From an uncultured Erysipelotrichaceae bacterium (GTDB lineage Bacteria; Bacillota_I; Bacilli_A; Erysipelotrichales; Erysipelotrichaceae): a DNA stretch of 6,289 nucleotides. This document shows, piece by piece, positions 3,913 to 6,289 of this stretch. Within the stretch, counting starts at the first letter, position 1; the number at the start of each line of letters is the position of its first letter. A model generated the notes under the pieces. That model was given only the letters and a program-made list of their open reading frames with translations, made no database searches and was not told the DNA's origin. A program made the translations under genes and the position numbers. Location: assembly GCA_902795525.1 (NCBI GenBank), contig CADBLN010000144.1:1-6289 (forward strand). The letters are read 5' to 3'.

Positions 3913-6289
3913 CTATACCTCCAATGTCAGTTCTTCAAAACTTGGCTCCAGAGGTTTATCCTTAGGAGCATCTATTATCTTTACCTCTTGAATTCCATCC
4001 ATATGATAGATTTCTTTACTTGATATAGGATTGCTGAAACGAGCTTCCTTATTCATCAAGTTTATTTCTTTAGCTGTTAAATGCAAACTGCCCTCTGAAC
4101 TATAAAGATTTAAATCATCATTAAGATTACAAGCAATACTGTACTTAATGTTATAAGGATTGCTCTTGTTCTTTTTGGCTATTGCTAAACCTTTAGTAGC
4201 TCGATTTGTAACGTCAATATCACTTATTTTAATACGTTTAGAGTTACTCTTATCTGTTAAATATACCATTTCGGTAACGTTATTATTGATGATGGACATA
4301 TTCGCCAGGTAGTCCCCAGATGCAACCTTGTTAGCTTTAACTCCTTTTGCTTTAACCCCAACCTCTGGAATAGCCTCTATGCCGTAACGCAAACAATAAC
4401 CATCTTTTGTGATTAATGCAACTTCATCACCATCATAAGCTATTTTCATTGACATTACTTTATCGTTGCTATCTATTTTCATGGCGGTTGAACTCTTTGA
4501 TGTTCTTTGCAGCAACCATTGATTGATTGGAGTACGCTTAATCATGCCTTTAGAGCTTGCAGTTATAACCCAAGCATAGCTGTTGAAATCCTTAACTAGA
4601 CAAGCACCAATGAATTTTTCAGCATTATTGACCTTTACGTATGTTGAAATATGTTCACCAATATCTTTCCATCTTGCTTCCTTTAATTGATATAGAGGTA
4701 AACAAACATATTCACCAGATTCAGTGAATGCTAACATATAATCAACAGTATCCGCTTCACAATAACCAATTAATTGATCATCATCCTTTAAACCTGTTTC
4801 AGCTTCATTAGCACTAAAGGAACGCATAGAAACCCTTTTAATGTAGCCATCTCTGGAAAGAGTTACAATTACATGTTCATTAGCAATCATACTTGCCTTA
4901 TCTATTTGAATTTCTGAAACTTCAGCTTCAATTTTAGTTAAGCGCTCTTTGCCAAACTTATCTGCAACACCATTAAGTTCTTCACATATAACTTGATTCA
5001 GCTTTTTCTCGTTCTCAATAATCTCTTTTAGTTCTTTCAGCTCACCAACTAAACGGGCAAATTCTTCTTTTAGCTCAAAGACATCGGTGTTTGTCAGACG
5101 ATACAAACGTAATGTCACGATGGCTTCAGCTTGAGTATCGGAAAAATCGAATTTATCAATAAGACGTTTCTTGGCATCAGCTTTATCTCGACTGGAACGA
5201 ATAATGGCAATTATTTCATCAAGTATTGATACTGCTTTAATTAATCCCTCTAAAATATGGCATCTTTCAATACGCTTATTGAATTCAAAGTGGCTACGAG
5301 CTCTTACAACTTCTTTTCTAAATGAAATATACGCATCTAGAGATTCCAATAAACCTAACTGCATTGGTCTTTGGTTAACTATTGAAATCATGTTGTAGGA
5401 ATAGTAAACCTGTAAATCAGTGTTCTTGTATAGATAATTCAGCACATTATTAGCGTCAATGTCTTTATGTACATCAACTACTATTCTTAACCCATTGCGG
5501 TCAGATTCATCACGGACATCAAGAATGCCATCAATATCCTTATTGAATCTGATTTCATCTATCTTTTTAACCAAGTTAACCTTAATTACTTCGAAAGGGA
5601 TTTCTGTAATTATTATCTGTTGGTTTGTCTTTGCTTTTTCAATTTTTACCCTGGCTCGGACAACAACCCTTCCTTTTCCACTAGAAAAAGCTTCCCTGAT
5701 ACCATCAAGACCTTGGACAATACCTCCAGTTGGAAAATCCGGACCTTGAACTATTGTCATTATTTCTTCCAAAGAACAATGTGGGTGCTTTATGCGATAA
5801 ATAGTTCCATCAATAATTTCTTTCAAATTATGCGGTGGTATATTTGTAGCATAACCAGCCGCAATACCAGTAGCACCATTCACCAATAGGTTTGGATACA
5901 TTGCTGGTAAAACAGTTGGTTCATTTTCTGTATCATCAAAATTTGGAGTCCAAGATACTGTATCCTTATCAATGTCCTTCAAAAGAGTATCGCTAATGGC
6001 TGCCAAACGAGCTTCAGTATAACGCATGGCTGCTGCTGGATCATCATCAATTGAACCATTATTCCCATGCATTTCTACTAAAGTATGATTTTGTTTCCAG
6101 GCTTGAGACAACCTTACCATAGCATCGTAAACACTTGAATCTCCATGTGGATGGTAGTTACCAATAACCAAGCCAACTGTCTTAGCGCTTTTTCTAAAGG
6201 CTTTATCAGCTGTGTTACCATCTTTGTACATGGCGTATAATATTCTTCTTTGTACTGGTTTTAAACCATCCCTAGCATCTGGCAAAGCA
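3913..6289 (-). CDS. parC: DNA topoisomerase IV subunit A, ParC (partial, N-terminus off window)
   Basis: ParC cuts and rejoins DNA in topoisomerase IV, which unlinks daughter chromosomes, and pairs with the ATPase ParE. The visible frame encodes 791 residues and enters at the right edge as A-L-P-D-A-R-D-G-L-K-P-V, the conserved winged-helix start. The first TTG (6285-6283) is this internal leucine, not a start, and roughly 30 residues are missing. Numbering from that Leu, NYHPHGDSSVYDAMV is at 43-57, MRYTEAR carries the DNA-linking Tyr at 89, GYATNIPPHN is at 144-153, EAIVTLRLYRLTNTD is at 387-401, a coiled-coil is around 405-430, and the C-terminal beta-pinwheel blades run from about 470 to 765. 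ParC rather than GyrA is chosen because of LVEMHGNNGSIDDDPAAAMRYTEA and because no QRRGG GyrA box is seen. Quinolone-determining positions Ser50 and Asp54 (S. pneumoniae Ser79 and Asp83) are the susceptible type. It is the first visible gene of the operon; parE is expected upstream, to the right. Confidence 0.97.
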   Translation of the reverse strand, partial: ALPDARDGLKPVQRRILYAMYKDGNTADKAFRKSAKTVGLVIGNYHPHGDSSVYDAMVRLSQAWKQNHTLVEMHGNNGSIDDDPAAAMRYTEARLAAISDTLLKDIDKDTVSWTPNFDDTENEPTVLPAMYPNLLVNGATGIAAGYATNIPPHNLKEIIDGTIYRIKHPHCSLEEIMTIVQGPDFPTGGIVQGLDGIREAFSSGKGRVVVRARVKIEKAKTNQQIIITEIPFEVIKVNLVKKIDEIRFNKDIDGILDVRDESDRNGLRIVVDVHKDIDANNVLNYLYKNTDLQVYYSYNMISIVNQRPMQLGLLESLDAYISFRKEVVRARSHFEFNKRIERCHILEGLIKAVSILDEIIAIIRSSRDKADAKKRLIDKFDFSDTQAEAIVTLRLYRLTNTDVFELKEEFARLVGELKELKEIIENEKKLNQVICEELNGVADKFGKERLTKIEAEVSEIQIDKASMIANEHVIVTLSRDGYIKRVSMRSFSANEAETGLKDDDQLIGYCEADTVDYMLAFTESGEYVCLPLYQLKEARWKDIGEHISTYVKVNNAEKFIGACLVKDFNSYAWVITASSKGMIKRTPINQWLLQRTSKSSTAMKIDSNDKVMSMKIAYDGDEVALITKDGYCLRYGIEAIPEVGVKAKGVKANKVASGDYLANMSIINNNVTEMVYLTDKSNSKRIKISDIDVTNRATKGLAIAKKNKSNPYNIKYSIACNLNDDLNLYSSEGSLHLTAKEINLMNKEARFSNPISSKEIYHMDGIQEVKIIDAPKDKPLEPSFEELTLEV
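3917..3922 (-). promoter_or_regulatory. Strong Shine-Dalgarno for the acidic membrane protein, inside the end of parC
   Basis: GGAGGT on the minus strand, with 6 bases to ATG 3910-3908, is the best ribosome binding site in the operon. It overlaps the last codons of parC (Leu-Glu-Val-stop). This suggests the membrane protein is made at least as well as ParC. Confidence 0.7.

Noticed and set aside
5171..5889. Plus-strand open frames of 75-96 codons opposite parC
   Set aside because: They are antisense shadows of the conserved parC frame, with no ribosome binding sites or recognisable domains.
6120..6140. Quinolone-resistance change in ParC
   Set aside because: The two key positions are Ser and Asp, the usual susceptible residues.

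Overview
The window reads as a low-GC, Firmicute-type (Bacillota) chromosome. ParC, YqeH and YhbY are clearly of the Firmicute kind. TGA is used as a real stop (yqeH, yhbY) and Trp is encoded by TGG, which argues against the Mycoplasma genetic code. The AT-rich composition, a DnaD-like protein and an eroded NadD-YqeK fusion would fit an Erysipelotrichia-like or similar reduced lineage, but this placement is an inference. There is no sign of phage, transposon, CRISPR or RNA genes; this is core chromosome with some lineage-specific genes.

Layout: (1) Positions 1-263, minus strand, hold the first 87 codons of a winged-helix protein most like the DnaD N-terminal domain; it runs off the left edge. 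(2) A 60-bp divergent intergenic region carries a likely extended -10 promoter and a strong ribosome binding site for (3) a plus-strand gene (324-830). Its product is a membrane-anchored protein of about 168 aa with a thioredoxin-like pattern but no CXXC motif. (4) Everything from 840 to the right edge is one minus-strand gene block, transcribed right to left: parC (5' end outside the window), an unrecognised three-TM acidic membrane protein, yqeH, yhbY and a yqeK-type gene. All four junctions are within -4 to +2 bases, so this is very probably one translationally coupled operon. The plus-strand gene and the operon converge with a 9-bp gap, and the best terminator for the plus-strand gene lies inside the end of yqeK.

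How the genes fit together: ParC is the DNA-cleaving half of topoisomerase IV (chromosome decatenation). YqeH (30S assembly GTPase) and YhbY (ribosome-associated CRM-domain RNA-binding protein) are ribosome biogenesis factors, and YqeK is an HD-domain Ap4A hydrolase. yqeH-yhbY-nadD-yqeK is a conserved Firmicute gene order. Here nadD is missing as a separate gene, and a shortened NadD-like remnant lacking its catalytic motifs is fused to the front of YqeK. That remnant and the unknown acidic membrane protein inserted between parC and yqeH are the two most interesting points. I do not see a clearly new defence or mobile system in this window.
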